Made by a program: the position numbers and the translations under genes | Shown: positions 17,890 through 26,188 of the stretch, piece after piece | Layout: every line of letters begins with the position of its first letter | How positions within the stretch are numbered: the first letter of the stretch is position 1 | NCBI GenBank assembly: GCA_002438625.1 | Contig: DJPS01000006.1 | Coordinates: forward strand, 1-49,915 | Direction of reading: 5' to 3' | DNA length: 49,915 nucleotides | Source of the DNA: Christensenella sp. UBA6406 | GTDB lineage: Bacteria > Bacillota > Clostridia > Christensenellales > UBA1242 | The notes under the pieces: model-generated | Database searches by the model: none | Seen by the model: only the letters and a program-made list of their open reading frames with translations | What the model was told of the DNA's origin: nothing

Positions 17890-18261
17890 CTATTTACCTG
17901 ATTTCTTTGTCCTACTTCTAAATATCATTGCAAATATATAAGAGAAGAAAACTGCCGCCGAAATTCCTGTTGCCGTTGCCGACAATCCGCCCTTAAGCAC
18001 ACCCAATATTGTGCCAGTTGATGCCCCCTCTATTGCTCCACGTGCCAACGTGCTACCAAAACCACAAATAGGAATCATTGCCCCCGATTTAGCAAACTCA
18101 GCGAAAGGTTCATATAAACCAAATGCTTCTAATGCAACACCCAACACTAAAAATAAAACTAAAATGCGGGCGGTTGTCATCTGTGTTCTAATAATCAGCA
18201 CTTGTCCAACCAAACAAATTGCACCGCCGACTAAAAATACAATAACATAATCTAAAAACAT
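17890..18261 (-). CDS. spoVAE: Stage V sporulation protein AE
   Basis: This is a small multi-pass membrane protein, part of the SpoVA channel that moves dipicolinic acid into the forespore and out on germination. Four hydrophobic segments are visible, with the family motif FLVGGAICLVGQ at the start and SGAMIPICGFGSTLARGAIEG in the middle. The frame could begin at GTG 18279, but that codon abuts AAGGAG and is unlikely to be used; ATG 18261 matches the usual N-terminus, although its spacing of 17 bases is long. The choice is uncertain. The gene overlaps or abuts spoVAD. Confidence 0.92.
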   Translation of the reverse strand: MFLDYVIVFLVGGAICLVGQVLIIRTQMTTARILVLFLVLGVALEAFGLYEPFAEFAKSGAMIPICGFGSTLARGAIEGASTGTILGVLKGGLSATATGISAAVFFSYIFAMIFRSRTKKSGK

Positions 18262-18271
18262 AATTAATTCA

Positions 18272-19276
18272 CTATTCACTCCTTATTGATATTGCGTGTG
18301 CTATACCTGGCACGCTTAAACCTTGTTGTGCTGATAACGGACTTAACAACGCACCTGTTGATAAAAATAAAACCGATTTAACTTCCTTATTTAATAATTT
18401 CGTAAGCACATACGAATTTAAAATGGATGCACTACAACCGCAACCGCTTCCACCCATAAAAGTTTTTTGCTCTTTATCAAATATTAAGCAACCACAATCA
18501 TTATAATTAATCCCCAACTTAAAGCCTTCTCTTTCCATTAGGTCAATTAAAATTTCACTGCCAAGTTTTCCCAAATCGCCTGTAAAAATTAAATCATAAT
18601 CTTCTGGCGTTCTATTCAAATCAGTAAAATGCGCTTTCAGTGTGTGCATTGCTGCGGGTGCCATTGCTGCCCCCATATTATTTACATCTGTTATGCCATA
18701 ATCGCTAACCTTGCCAAATGTTACCGCTTCAATGTAAGGCCCACCAACCCCACACTCCAAAATTGTCGCACCTGCACCCGTAACTGTCCATTGTGCAGTT
18801 GGTGGGCGTTGAGTTCCCAATTCAAGTGGGTTTCTAAATTGTCTTTCAGCACTTGCAAAATGACTGCAAGTAGCACAAAGTACATTATTTACATAACCCC
18901 CATCAACCAAGCACGCACCCATTGCTAAACTTTCAGTCATAGTAGAACATGCACCAAAAAGTCCAATGAAAGTCGTATCAAACTCTCTAGCAGTAAAAGT
19001 TGCAGAAATAATTTGATTAAGCAAATCACCAGACAAAAACATATCTATATCTTGTGGCTTTAAATTTGCTTTGTCTATCACGCCAAACACTGCCTTTTCC
19101 ATAAATTTTTGTTCAGCTTTTTCGTAAGTGTTTTGTCCACACATATCATCAGACATTATCCTATCAAAATATGAAGCCATTGGACCATTTCCCTCTTTTG
19201 GCCCCACAACCGAATATCCGCATAATATGTTAGGCTTCTTCTTCAAAATTACAGTTTGCTTTCCTATCTTTCCCAT
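18272..19276 (-). CDS. spoVAD: Stage V sporulation protein AD
   Basis: SpoVAD is the soluble, thiolase-fold subunit of the SpoVA complex and binds dipicolinic acid in Bacillus. The 334-residue protein has the family N-terminus with CGYSVVGPKEGNGPM, the thiolase-like GLFGACSTMTESLAMGACLVDGG, and the C-terminal GGSGCGCSASIL. It lies between spoVAC (13-base gap) and spoVAE, the canonical order. Confidence 0.96.
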   Translation of the reverse strand: MGKIGKQTVILKKKPNILCGYSVVGPKEGNGPMASYFDRIMSDDMCGQNTYEKAEQKFMEKAVFGVIDKANLKPQDIDMFLSGDLLNQIISATFTAREFDTTFIGLFGACSTMTESLAMGACLVDGGYVNNVLCATCSHFASAERQFRNPLELGTQRPPTAQWTVTGAGATILECGVGGPYIEAVTFGKVSDYGITDVNNMGAAMAPAAMHTLKAHFTDLNRTPEDYDLIFTGDLGKLGSEILIDLMEREGFKLGINYNDCGCLIFDKEQKTFMGGSGCGCSASILNSYVLTKLLNKEVKSVLFLSTGALLSPLSAQQGLSVPGIAHAISIRSE

Positions 19277-19289
19277 ATCTCACCTACTC

Positions 19290-19745
19290 TTAACTTATTC
19301 CAAATACTAAATAAACTAAGCCAACCGCTATACTCGAAACTATTCCATTGACTATAACGGGACCCGCTATCGTAAACATTTTAACACACATTCCAAAAAT
19401 CCACCCTTCTGTCTTAAACTCAATGGCTGGGCTTGCTATTGAATTTGCAAAACCCGTTATAGGTATAATTGAACCCGCACCTGCAAATGCACCAATTTTA
19501 TCATATACACCAATTCCTGTCAAAAACGTTCCTAAAAATATCATCGTACATAAAGTGTACGCCCTAAGGATATCCTTAGTAAATTCAGGAAATGCAACGC
19601 TATAAATATCATAGAATGCTTGTCCTATCACGCAAATTGTGCCACCAACTAAAAATGCCCACAATAATGTAGGAAATGGCTTTGTCATAGGACTTTTGCT
19701 TTTTACATATTCATTATATTTTTGTTTTGTTTCTAAATCTGCCAT
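19290..19745 (-). CDS. spoVAC: Stage V sporulation protein AC
   Basis: SpoVAC is the membrane subunit reported to act as the mechanosensitive part of the spore DPA channel. With the start at 19745 it has 151 residues, the family N-terminus KQKYNEYVKSKSPMTKPF, and about four transmembrane helices, including FLVGGTICVIGQAFYD and AGSIIPITGFANSIASPAIEF. An upstream frame of 26 residues is open, but GAGG sits before this ATG and the length then matches Bacillus. It is the first gene of the spoVA operon. Confidence 0.94.
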   Translation of the reverse strand: MADLETKQKYNEYVKSKSPMTKPFPTLLWAFLVGGTICVIGQAFYDIYSVAFPEFTKDILRAYTLCTMIFLGTFLTGIGVYDKIGAFAGAGSIIPITGFANSIASPAIEFKTEGWIFGMCVKMFTIAGPVIVNGIVSSIAVGLVYLVFGIS

Positions 19746-19770
19746 AAATAACTTAACCTCACTGCAAAAA

Positions 19771-19798
19771 TAATTGACAATTTTTATAACTTTCATAC
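19771..19798 (-). promoter_or_regulatory. Candidate sigma-G promoter of spoVA
   Basis: GTATG (-35) and CAATTAT (-10) lie 17 bases apart on the minus strand. They resemble the forespore sigma-G elements GnATG and CATnnTA with one mismatch. The predicted start near 19764 lies just before the GAGG site of spoVAC. spoVA is a sigma-G operon in Bacillus. Confidence 0.45.
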
Positions 19799-19846
19799 AC
19801 ATAATTTTATAAAAATAGCACAATATAATGATAAAGGAGTTTAAAA

Positions 19847-21502
19847 ATGAAAAAATTATCTTTATTATCTTTTATTTTAATTTCAATTTTATGTATTGCA
19901 TCAGGTTGTTACAATAACACAACTTTAAACACGCAAAGTGCAATTAATTTATTGCAAAATGATATGGCAAACATAGCATCAACTATAAGGAATTTAGATA
20001 GTTTATATTTAGAAGACTATGCAATAAATGAATTAAATCCTATGGTAAATTACAATTCTTATAATAATATGAATTATACACGCAATTTAAATAATAATGT
20101 TGTTGCTAGTGTTTCCGCAACGCCCTATGATGGAACATATAATTTAAACTATTCATACGAACCCAAATATATTGATAATGTAAATAGTTTAGATACATCT
20201 TATTTAATTTCTTATTTACAATCAATGCAAGATCTATTCTTAATAACAAGTGATATCACAGCAGCAAATCAAATTTTAAACCAATTAACTTATGATATTA
20301 TTAACGACACTATAAATGTCCGTAACAATGCATATCTATTAAACTATAATTTAAACGAATTGACTGAAGAACAAATTGCCACATTACAAGAATATAGTGC
20401 AACAATAAACAACATTTTGGTAAACATTCAAAATACAAGCGGATACATCACTAATGAACTAAACAATTTATATGAACTAAGAAACAATTTTTATAAAAGC
20501 ACTGAAACTTTAAATGCAAAATACATTAATGTTTTAAATATTCTAGAAAACAGAATAGTTCAACTTCAAAACATTCAAATGGTTTTAGATAGGCTTAACA
20601 ATCAACTTATTTTAATGAGTGACGTAAATAATTTTAGAAATAATAATTTCAACAACATTAACAACGGAACAGATATTGAAGCTGATTATAATAAAATAGA
20701 TAACAACACCATTGAACCAAATCTTAACAATAGTGAAAATAATGTGATTGACAATAACATAGCAAATAACAATGCAATTAATGGAAATTTAAACAATAAC
20801 TGCATAAATGGTGAGTGCCACGAATGTCAAGTTTGTGATATTTGCGGAAACTGTGCCGAGTGTGAGATATGCGAAGTTTGTCCAAGCTGTCAAAACCCGT
20901 CTATTTGCGATGGTAATTGCAATGTCCAAAATAACAACAACTTAGCCAACGACAATATAAATGCATCAAACTATCCAAATAATGTTAATAATTTAAATAA
21001 CAACTTAAACCATAACAACAATTTAAGTAATCAAAATGAAATTGCTAATAATTTAAACAACGGTAAATATAGTGTAAATAATAACTATAACACACAAAAT
21101 ATAGATAATAATTGCACGAATTGCCACGAGTGTAATGTTTGTGAAATTTGCAATAATTGTGCGAATTGTGAGATCTGCGAAACTTGCCCACAATGCAACC
21201 TTCCATCAACTTGTTTAGGTAATTGCAAAACTGCAAACTTGAATAACAATAATTTTATTAATGATAACAATATAAACAATATAGCAAATAATAACACATT
21301 AAATAATGAAGAAATCAATAATTTTACAAATAGCACAACTTTACCAAACACTGCTCTACCAAATGGAAACAATACATTATTAAATGATAATCCAACAGAT
21401 TATGCAAATTATAACGGAGAAAGTGCTAATCCTATTTTAAATGGAAACGAAAACTTAAATTATCAGCCATATTCAATTTACGACAATGCATCAAACATTT
21501 AA
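19847..21502 (+). CDS. Asn-rich lipoprotein with two 12-cysteine CxxCxxC modules
   Basis: I do not recognise this family. The 551-residue protein has a lipoprotein signal peptide ending in the lipobox ASGC with Cys21, so it is probably anchored outside the membrane. Residues about 25-270 are helical with coiled-coil character. Residues about 270-551 are dominated by Asn and contain two cysteine modules, 319-358 and 423-460. Each has twelve Cys: ten consecutive ones at mostly three-residue spacing, then Cys-x5-Cys-x3-Cys. The modules are clearly duplicated. The pattern suggests metal binding or dense disulfide cross-linking. It has an AAGGAG site and a TATAAT at about 19825, diverges from spoVAC, and ends at a strong terminator. 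A spore-coat or cortex role is only a guess from position. Confidence 0.85.
   Translation: MKKLSLLSFILISILCIASGCYNNTTLNTQSAINLLQNDMANIASTIRNLDSLYLEDYAINELNPMVNYNSYNNMNYTRNLNNNVVASVSATPYDGTYNLNYSYEPKYIDNVNSLDTSYLISYLQSMQDLFLITSDITAANQILNQLTYDIINDTINVRNNAYLLNYNLNELTEEQIATLQEYSATINNILVNIQNTSGYITNELNNLYELRNNFYKSTETLNAKYINVLNILENRIVQLQNIQMVLDRLNNQLILMSDVNNFRNNNFNNINNGTDIEADYNKIDNNTIEPNLNNSENNVIDNNIANNNAINGNLNNNCINGECHECQVCDICGNCAECEICEVCPSCQNPSICDGNCNVQNNNNLANDNINASNYPNNVNNLNNNLNHNNNLSNQNEIANNLNNGKYSVNNNYNTQNIDNNCTNCHECNVCEICNNCANCEICETCPQCNLPSTCLGNCKTANLNNNNFINDNNINNIANNNTLNNEEINNFTNSTTLPNTALPNGNNTLLNDNPTDYANYNGESANPILNGNENLNYQPYSIYDNASNI
20801..21226 (+). repeat. Duplicated coding module for 12 cysteines
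   Basis: Two stretches, 20801-20920 and 21113-21226, encode modules with matched cysteine spacing and shared residues such as HEC, EIC and NPS/LPS before the final two cysteines. The first has Cys-x4-Cys at its start and the second Cys-x2-Cys. Between them lies a run of mainly Asn codons. Confidence 0.85.
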
Positions 21503-21541
21503 TAATTTGAATTAATATAATAAGAAATATAAACACAAGCA

Positions 21542-21580
21542 AAAGAACTTGCATAACTTTCTATGCAAGTTCTTTATTTA
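21542..21580. terminator. Bidirectional terminator between the lipoprotein gene and rubrerythrin
   Basis: A perfect 14-bp stem (21542-21555 with 21562-21575) has a six-base loop. It is flanked by T-rich sequence on the plus side and TTTT on the minus side. It lies about 40 bases past one stop and 65 past the other. Confidence 0.88.
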
Positions 21581-21639
21581 TAATTGATTAATTTACTTTA
21601 TTTAATTTTTTATTACTCTTTAATCATATAATTAAACTA

Positions 21640-22173
21640 TTAATAATTTTTTACATCTAATGCAAAATATGATTGTGGATGTTTGCAAGTTGGACAAATC
21701 TCAGGAGCTTGCTTAGCAACAATTCTTCTTCCACAATTTTGGCAAATCCAAACCACTTCTTCATCCTTTTTGAACACTTTATCTTCTTCAATATTTTTTA
21801 ATAAAGCAAGATATCTTTCTTCATGATGTTTTTCAATTTCAGCGACTTCTTCAAATTGTTTCGCTAATTCTTCAAAGCCCTCTTCCCTTGCTTCTTTGGC
21901 AAATCTAACATACATATCAGTCCATTCGCCATTCTCGCCTTCTGCAGCCTTCTTTAAGTTCTCAGCAGTGTTGCCAAGTTCGCCAAGCGCTTTAAACCAA
22001 AGTTTAGCGTGCTCTTTTTCATTGTTTGCAGTTTCTTCAAAAATATTTGCAATTTGAACATAACCTTCTTTTTTTGCAACACTAGCAAAATATGTGTATT
22101 TGTTTCTTGCTTGACTTTCACCAGCGAAAGCACTCCACAAATTTTTCTCAGTCTTTGTACCTTTTAAATTCAT
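21640..22173 (-). CDS. rbr: Rubrerythrin
   Basis: Rubrerythrin reduces hydrogen peroxide in anaerobes using a diiron centre fed by a rubredoxin-like iron site. The 177-residue protein has a ferritin-like four-helix domain (about 1-135), with ExxH metal motifs such as EKEHAKLW and EKHHEERY, and a C-terminal rubredoxin-like domain with CQNCG and CPTCKHP. It is monocistronic, with a consensus promoter that carries a 14-bp palindrome over its -10 element. Confidence 0.96.
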   Translation of the reverse strand: MNLKGTKTEKNLWSAFAGESQARNKYTYFASVAKKEGYVQIANIFEETANNEKEHAKLWFKALGELGNTAENLKKAAEGENGEWTDMYVRFAKEAREEGFEELAKQFEEVAEIEKHHEERYLALLKNIEEDKVFKKDEEVVWICQNCGRRIVAKQAPEICPTCKHPQSYFALDVKNY

Positions 22174-22200
22174 TTATTAAAACTCCTTTGTAAATTTTCA

Positions 22201-22236
22201 CTAGATTAATCTAGCATAATTAAATTTTTTTGTCAA
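22201..22236 (-). promoter_or_regulatory. Promoter of rubrerythrin with overlapping palindrome
   Basis: TTGACA and TAGATT are separated by 17 bases on the minus strand (22208-22236). The perfect palindrome CTAGATTAATCTAG covers 22201-22214, that is the -10 element and the start site. It is a likely operator. It is not the odd-spaced PerR or Fur box. Confidence 0.7.
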
Positions 22237-22255
22237 GTATTTTAAGTTGATTTAT

Positions 22256-23530
22256 TTATTGCTTTTTTCTTATTAAATTTTTCTCTCTACCATTTTTGGA
22301 AGGAACATAATAAACACGGTTTTCCAACCCTTTTGGCATATAAACCTGCTTAACATAACCACCAAAATTATGCGGATATTTATAGCCCTTAGGATTTTCG
22401 CTTTCTAAATTATTATTATTTTTTAAATATGATGGGACATTTATATTTCTAAAATTTTTTGCATCCGCTTGTGCCATTTCAAGTGCCGTTACCACACTGT
22501 TAGATTTTTCCGCTTCACAGACATAAATAATGGCGTGCGTAAGGGGAATATTTCCCTCAGGCATTCCCAACTCTTTCATTGCAGTAAGTGCGGAAATTGC
22601 AATAAGTAACGCATTGCTATCCGCCATTCCCACATCTTCGCTTGCGTGTGCTATCAATCTTCTGCAAATTATTAATGGGTCGCAACCTGACTCTATAAGT
22701 AAATTTGCGTAATATAATGCTGCTTCAGCATCTGAACCCCTTAATGACTTGCAAAAAGCGGACAGCACATCGTAATAAGTGTTTTCATCTATGGAAGCTA
22801 ACTTTTTCGCAATAGAATTTTCCATAATTTCATTTGTTAGAACTATTTCACCTTTTTCATTCTTTGGGGAACTCAAAACAGCAAGTTCTAGTGCATTTAA
22901 AGCATTTCTTAAATCTCCACACGCCAAATTTGCCAAGCATCCTAAAACGGAGTCTTCACAAAGGACATTAATGTTACCTAAACCATTAACTTTATCAGTC
23001 AATGCATTTCTTAATCCCATTGTAATTTCATTCACAGTTAAAGGTTTAAATTCAAAAATCGTGCACCTGCTTACAATCGCCCTTGTCATTGAAAAATACG
23101 GATTTTCAGTTGTAGAACCAATAAACACAACACTTCCATCTTCTAATGCTTCTAATATTGAATCACTTTGGCTTTTACTCCACCTATGGCATTCATCCAA
23201 CAATAAATATGTCCTTTTGCCATATAGTCTGAAATTTTTCCTTGCCTCGCCAATAACTTCCTTAGCATCTTTCACCCCATCGGAAACTGCATTTAATTTA
23301 ACAAAATACGAATCAGATGTATTTGCTATGATATTTGCTAATGTCGTTTTTCCTGTTCCAGGCGGGCCATAAAAAATGCAATTATTTAAGCAATGTGCTT
23401 TAATTGCTCTGCTAAGCAATTTACCATCGGCTAAAATATGCTTTTGTCCAACAAATTTATCTAAACTATTTGGTCGCATTCTATAACTTAAAGGTTCATT
23501 ATTTTTGCTTATATTATCAAATAAATCCAT
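22256..23530 (-). CDS. rarA: Replication-associated recombination protein A (RarA/MgsA)
   Basis: RarA is a AAA+ ATPase related to clamp-loader subunits that acts at stalled replication forks. The 424-residue protein has a Walker A motif GPPGTGKT at 55-62, a Walker B LLLDECHRWSK, the sensor 1 GSTTENPYFSM, and the C-terminal tetramerisation region with HASEDVGMAD and YKYPHNFGG. Length is typical. The upstream gene of unknown function is on the same strand with an 82-base gap. Confidence 0.95.
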   Translation of the reverse strand: MDLFDNISKNNEPLSYRMRPNSLDKFVGQKHILADGKLLSRAIKAHCLNNCIFYGPPGTGKTTLANIIANTSDSYFVKLNAVSDGVKDAKEVIGEARKNFRLYGKRTYLLLDECHRWSKSQSDSILEALEDGSVVFIGSTTENPYFSMTRAIVSRCTIFEFKPLTVNEITMGLRNALTDKVNGLGNINVLCEDSVLGCLANLACGDLRNALNALELAVLSSPKNEKGEIVLTNEIMENSIAKKLASIDENTYYDVLSAFCKSLRGSDAEAALYYANLLIESGCDPLIICRRLIAHASEDVGMADSNALLIAISALTAMKELGMPEGNIPLTHAIIYVCEAEKSNSVVTALEMAQADAKNFRNINVPSYLKNNNNLESENPKGYKYPHNFGGYVKQVYMPKGLENRVYYVPSKNGREKNLIRKKQ

Positions 23531-23612
23531 TATGTTTTCTACACCATCTCCTAAATTTAATCTTTGTGCTATGAATTTTTAAAAACTTATAACTTTAAAA
23601 AAATTAAATATT

Positions 23613-24194
23613 TTATAAACTTATTTTTTCACTTTCTTGGTTCATTCCAAATTTTTTTAGAATTATATTATAAATTAAGTTTTGACCTTCCTTATCATAG
23701 AGTATAACTTCATATAATCTTCCACTCATTGACCTACGCTCAGCAATAGTAACACCATATTTTTCAGCGTTAGGCGTAGCAATCATTCTCTTATTACCTT
23801 TTTCGTTGACATCCTCACAAAGAATGCCCATTTCAATCAAAAAAGGGTAAACATCAGCGTTTTTTAAATTTCTACTTTTTTCAACTTTGAGTGCATTAAG
23901 TTTTTCAATTATTTTAGTTAAAGGCAAAGGACTTTCAGATGCAATTAATTGCTCCGCTTTATTACAATCTAATTGGAATGGTTTGCTTTTAACTATTTTC
24001 ACTTTACATGCATTTTCTAATTGAGTTTCTACAATATCTAATCTATTTTGCATATCAATAATCTTTATATATGTGTTATATAAGATGCGTATAATTTTAG
24101 GGTCACTCAACATCGTATCACCAACAATTAATTCACCCGTAAGTGGATTTACACCATTGGCAAGTGCTTTTAAATCATCAAATTCTTCAATCAT
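23613..24194 (-). CDS. Protein of unknown function
   Basis: I do not recognise this 193-residue protein. It looks soluble, with no signal or membrane segment. A helical N-terminal half includes a likely short coiled coil (about 40-65). A C-terminal half includes VYPFLIEMGILCEDVNEKGNKRMIATPNAEKYG-like text, in pattern similar to small phage or antirepressor C-terminal domains. It has its own promoter (24230-24258) and precedes rarA. The AT-rich codon use matches its neighbours. The coding call is supported by the length, promoter and position. Confidence 0.75.
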   Translation of the reverse strand: MIEEFDDLKALANGVNPLTGELIVGDTMLSDPKIIRILYNTYIKIIDMQNRLDIVETQLENACKVKIVKSKPFQLDCNKAEQLIASESPLPLTKIIEKLNALKVEKSRNLKNADVYPFLIEMGILCEDVNEKGNKRMIATPNAEKYGVTIAERRSMSGRLYEVILYDKEGQNLIYNIILKKFGMNQESEKISL

Positions 24195-24229
24195 TTAGTC
24201 AACCTTCATTTCTTTAAATCTACACGTAT

Positions 24230-24258
24230 ATTTTACACTAAAATACAAAAAATTGCAA
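24230..24258 (-). promoter_or_regulatory. sigma-A promoter for the unknown gene and rarA
   Basis: TTGCAA, a 17-base spacer and TAAAAT lie on the minus strand about 35 bases ahead of the ATG at 24194. Confidence 0.6.
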
Positions 24259-24288
24259 TTTAAATATTGCTTTATTTTTAAGTTTCTC

Positions 24289-24313
24289 AAAAAAGGAAGC
24301 CATAAAGACTTCC
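24289..24313 (-). terminator. Terminator of rnpB
   Basis: GGAAGTC pairs with GGCTTCC (one G-U) around TTTAT and runs into TTTTTT on the minus strand, right at the 3' end of the RNase P RNA. Confidence 0.88.
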
Positions 24314-24680
24314 AGTTATTCTATAAGCCGAGTTCTGTATTTGATGGTTATCTATCTAAGGCATAACATTTCTGTTATGCTCAAGCGATGCTTTTCAGGT
24401 GCTAACGAGCAGTTTCAAACACACCCTTTTAATCTTGCTTCAGGTGGGGTTTACAGAGCCCCCAATGTTGCCATTAGAGCGGTAGTCTCTTACACTACCT
24501 TTCCACCCTTACTTAAAATTTAACTTGACATAAATCTTGCTAAATTTTAAGCGGTCTATTTCTGTTGCACTATCCTTAAAGTCGCCTTCACCAGCAGTTG
24601 ACTGGCACCTTGCTCTTTGAAGCTCGGACTTTCCTCATCTATGATCATCACAACCATAAACGCAACCATCTGAATAACTA
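24313..24680 (-). ncRNA. rnpB: RNase P RNA
   Basis: This is the catalytic RNA of RNase P, which trims the 5' ends of tRNAs. On the minus strand the conserved core GAGGAAAGTCCGAGC appears near the 5' end and ACAGAACTCGGCTTATA near the 3' end. The first bases AGTTATTC (24672-24679) pair perfectly with GAATAACT (24314-24321) to form helix P1, which fixes both ends. A TTGACA-17-TATAAA promoter and a terminator flank it closely. I did not determine whether it is structural type A or B. Confidence 0.95.
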
Positions 24681-24686
24681 CATATA

Positions 24687-24715
24687 TTTATACCATATAT
24701 TGAGTATTTTGTCAA
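24687..24715 (-). promoter_or_regulatory. sigma-A promoter of rnpB
   Basis: TTGACA, a 17-base spacer and TATAAA lie on the minus strand. The predicted start near 24680 matches the first base of helix P1. Confidence 0.85.
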
Positions 24716-24784
24716 TAGATTACGGCAAATTTTGTGATAAATTTCAATTTTTTTATTATAAATGCAACTTGAGTAAAAATTGGA

Positions 24785-26188
24785 TTATTTAAATAAATCA
24801 TATTTTCTTTCAATCATTTCATCTATTCTTAAAATATAATCTTGAATTTGTTTAACATTTGCACATCTTTCTATGCGACTTTCATTTAAAAAAATTCGCT
24901 TAGATATTGCACCCGCACCGCAAGCAATAATGTTTGCTTTCTCTTCCATACTTTCAATATTAAATTGACATATTTTATTTCCTTTAAAATATCCAACATT
25001 TTCATATAAACCTAACATATTCTTTTGCCTATATAAATAATAAGGTTTATAACCAAGTTGAATTAATTGATTATAAGCATATTCAACCATTTTTGCTATG
25101 TTGCATGACTTAACCTTTTCTTTGTTTTGATTTAGCATAGAAGCCCGCTTAACAGCCAATGTGTGTATAGTTATATTATCAGGTGCAATTTCTATAATTT
25201 TATCCATAGTTCTTTTAAAATCTTCAAAATTTTCATTTGGTAATCCTGCAATTAAATCAGTATTAATTATAAAATTAAAATTGTTAGCCATTTCATAAGT
25301 TTTATAGAAATCACCACTTGTATGTTTTCTTCCAATAACTTTCAAAGTTGTATCATTTAAAGTTTGCGGATTAATGCTAATCCGTGTAACATTATTATTC
25401 TTTAAAACTTCAAGTTTTCCTAATGTAATTGTGTCTGGTCTACCGCACTCTACCGTAAATTCATTATACGGAAAATCAATTTGCTTTAAAATTAATGATA
25501 AATCATTAGCTGAAAGTGTTGTTGGCGTTCCACCACCCATATAGATATTTTTAATTGTTAGATGCTTTTTATTTATTAAATTTTTAACTGCATTTATCTC
25601 TTTAATTAAGCAATTTATATATTCGGGAACAAACTTTTTACACCTTTCATATTCACTTGATATGAAACTACAATAACTGCACCTTGTTGGGCAAATAGGA
25701 ATATTTATATATAAATCAACCTCGTTTAACGCCATTTTATTTGATAACTGATTTCGTACAACATTACATATAAGGTTTGCCTTATCTTTTCCTACTTCAT
25801 AGTCTTGCTCCATAATTGTAGAAACATCATCTAAACTATATCCCTCAGCTAATAAATCATAAACAATTTTAGATGGTCTGACACCTGTTAAACTTCCCCA
25901 CGGCTTTTGGCAATTATAATTTTGACTAATGACATTATATATCAATAGCTTAATCACTCTTTTTAAATTTCTTTTATCAATCAATTTATTATTAACAAGT
26001 TTAATTGATTTTGATAATTCTTGGTCTCTATTCAAAAAAACTTTGACAAAACACTCTTTTAAATCTTTATCATATTCTACTGACACATCTAAATTAATTT
26101 TATTTAAATCAACATCGCTTTCAAATATATGCAAAATATCATAAACATCATTATCAAATATTTTTAAATCTTCTTGTAAATTAACCAT
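24785..26188 (-). CDS. hemZ: HemZ-type radical SAM protein (coproporphyrinogen dehydrogenase-like)
   Basis: This 467-residue protein belongs to the HemN/HemZ radical SAM group. It has the cluster motif Cys166-x3-Cys170-x2-Cys173 in PICPTRCSYC, the GGGTPT segment that binds SAM, and the C-terminal HemN-like region. An extra N-terminal domain of about 155 residues, containing SLTGVRPSKIVYDLL, is characteristic of Firmicute HemZ. The family is annotated as oxygen-independent coproporphyrinogen III oxidase, but activity in organisms without other haem genes is doubtful. The start overlaps the recJ stop by eight bases. Confidence 0.92.
   Translation of the reverse strand: MVNLQEDLKIFDNDVYDILHIFESDVDLNKINLDVSVEYDKDLKECFVKVFLNRDQELSKSIKLVNNKLIDKRNLKRVIKLLIYNVISQNYNCQKPWGSLTGVRPSKIVYDLLAEGYSLDDVSTIMEQDYEVGKDKANLICNVVRNQLSNKMALNEVDLYINIPICPTRCSYCSFISSEYERCKKFVPEYINCLIKEINAVKNLINKKHLTIKNIYMGGGTPTTLSANDLSLILKQIDFPYNEFTVECGRPDTITLGKLEVLKNNNVTRISINPQTLNDTTLKVIGRKHTSGDFYKTYEMANNFNFIINTDLIAGLPNENFEDFKRTMDKIIEIAPDNITIHTLAVKRASMLNQNKEKVKSCNIAKMVEYAYNQLIQLGYKPYYLYRQKNMLGLYENVGYFKGNKICQFNIESMEEKANIIACGAGAISKRIFLNESRIERCANVKQIQDYILRIDEMIERKYDLFK

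Noticed and set aside
20801..21226. CRISPR-like direct repeats
   Set aside because: The two repeated blocks are in-frame coding modules that differ at the DNA level and are separated by coding sequence, not uniform spacers.
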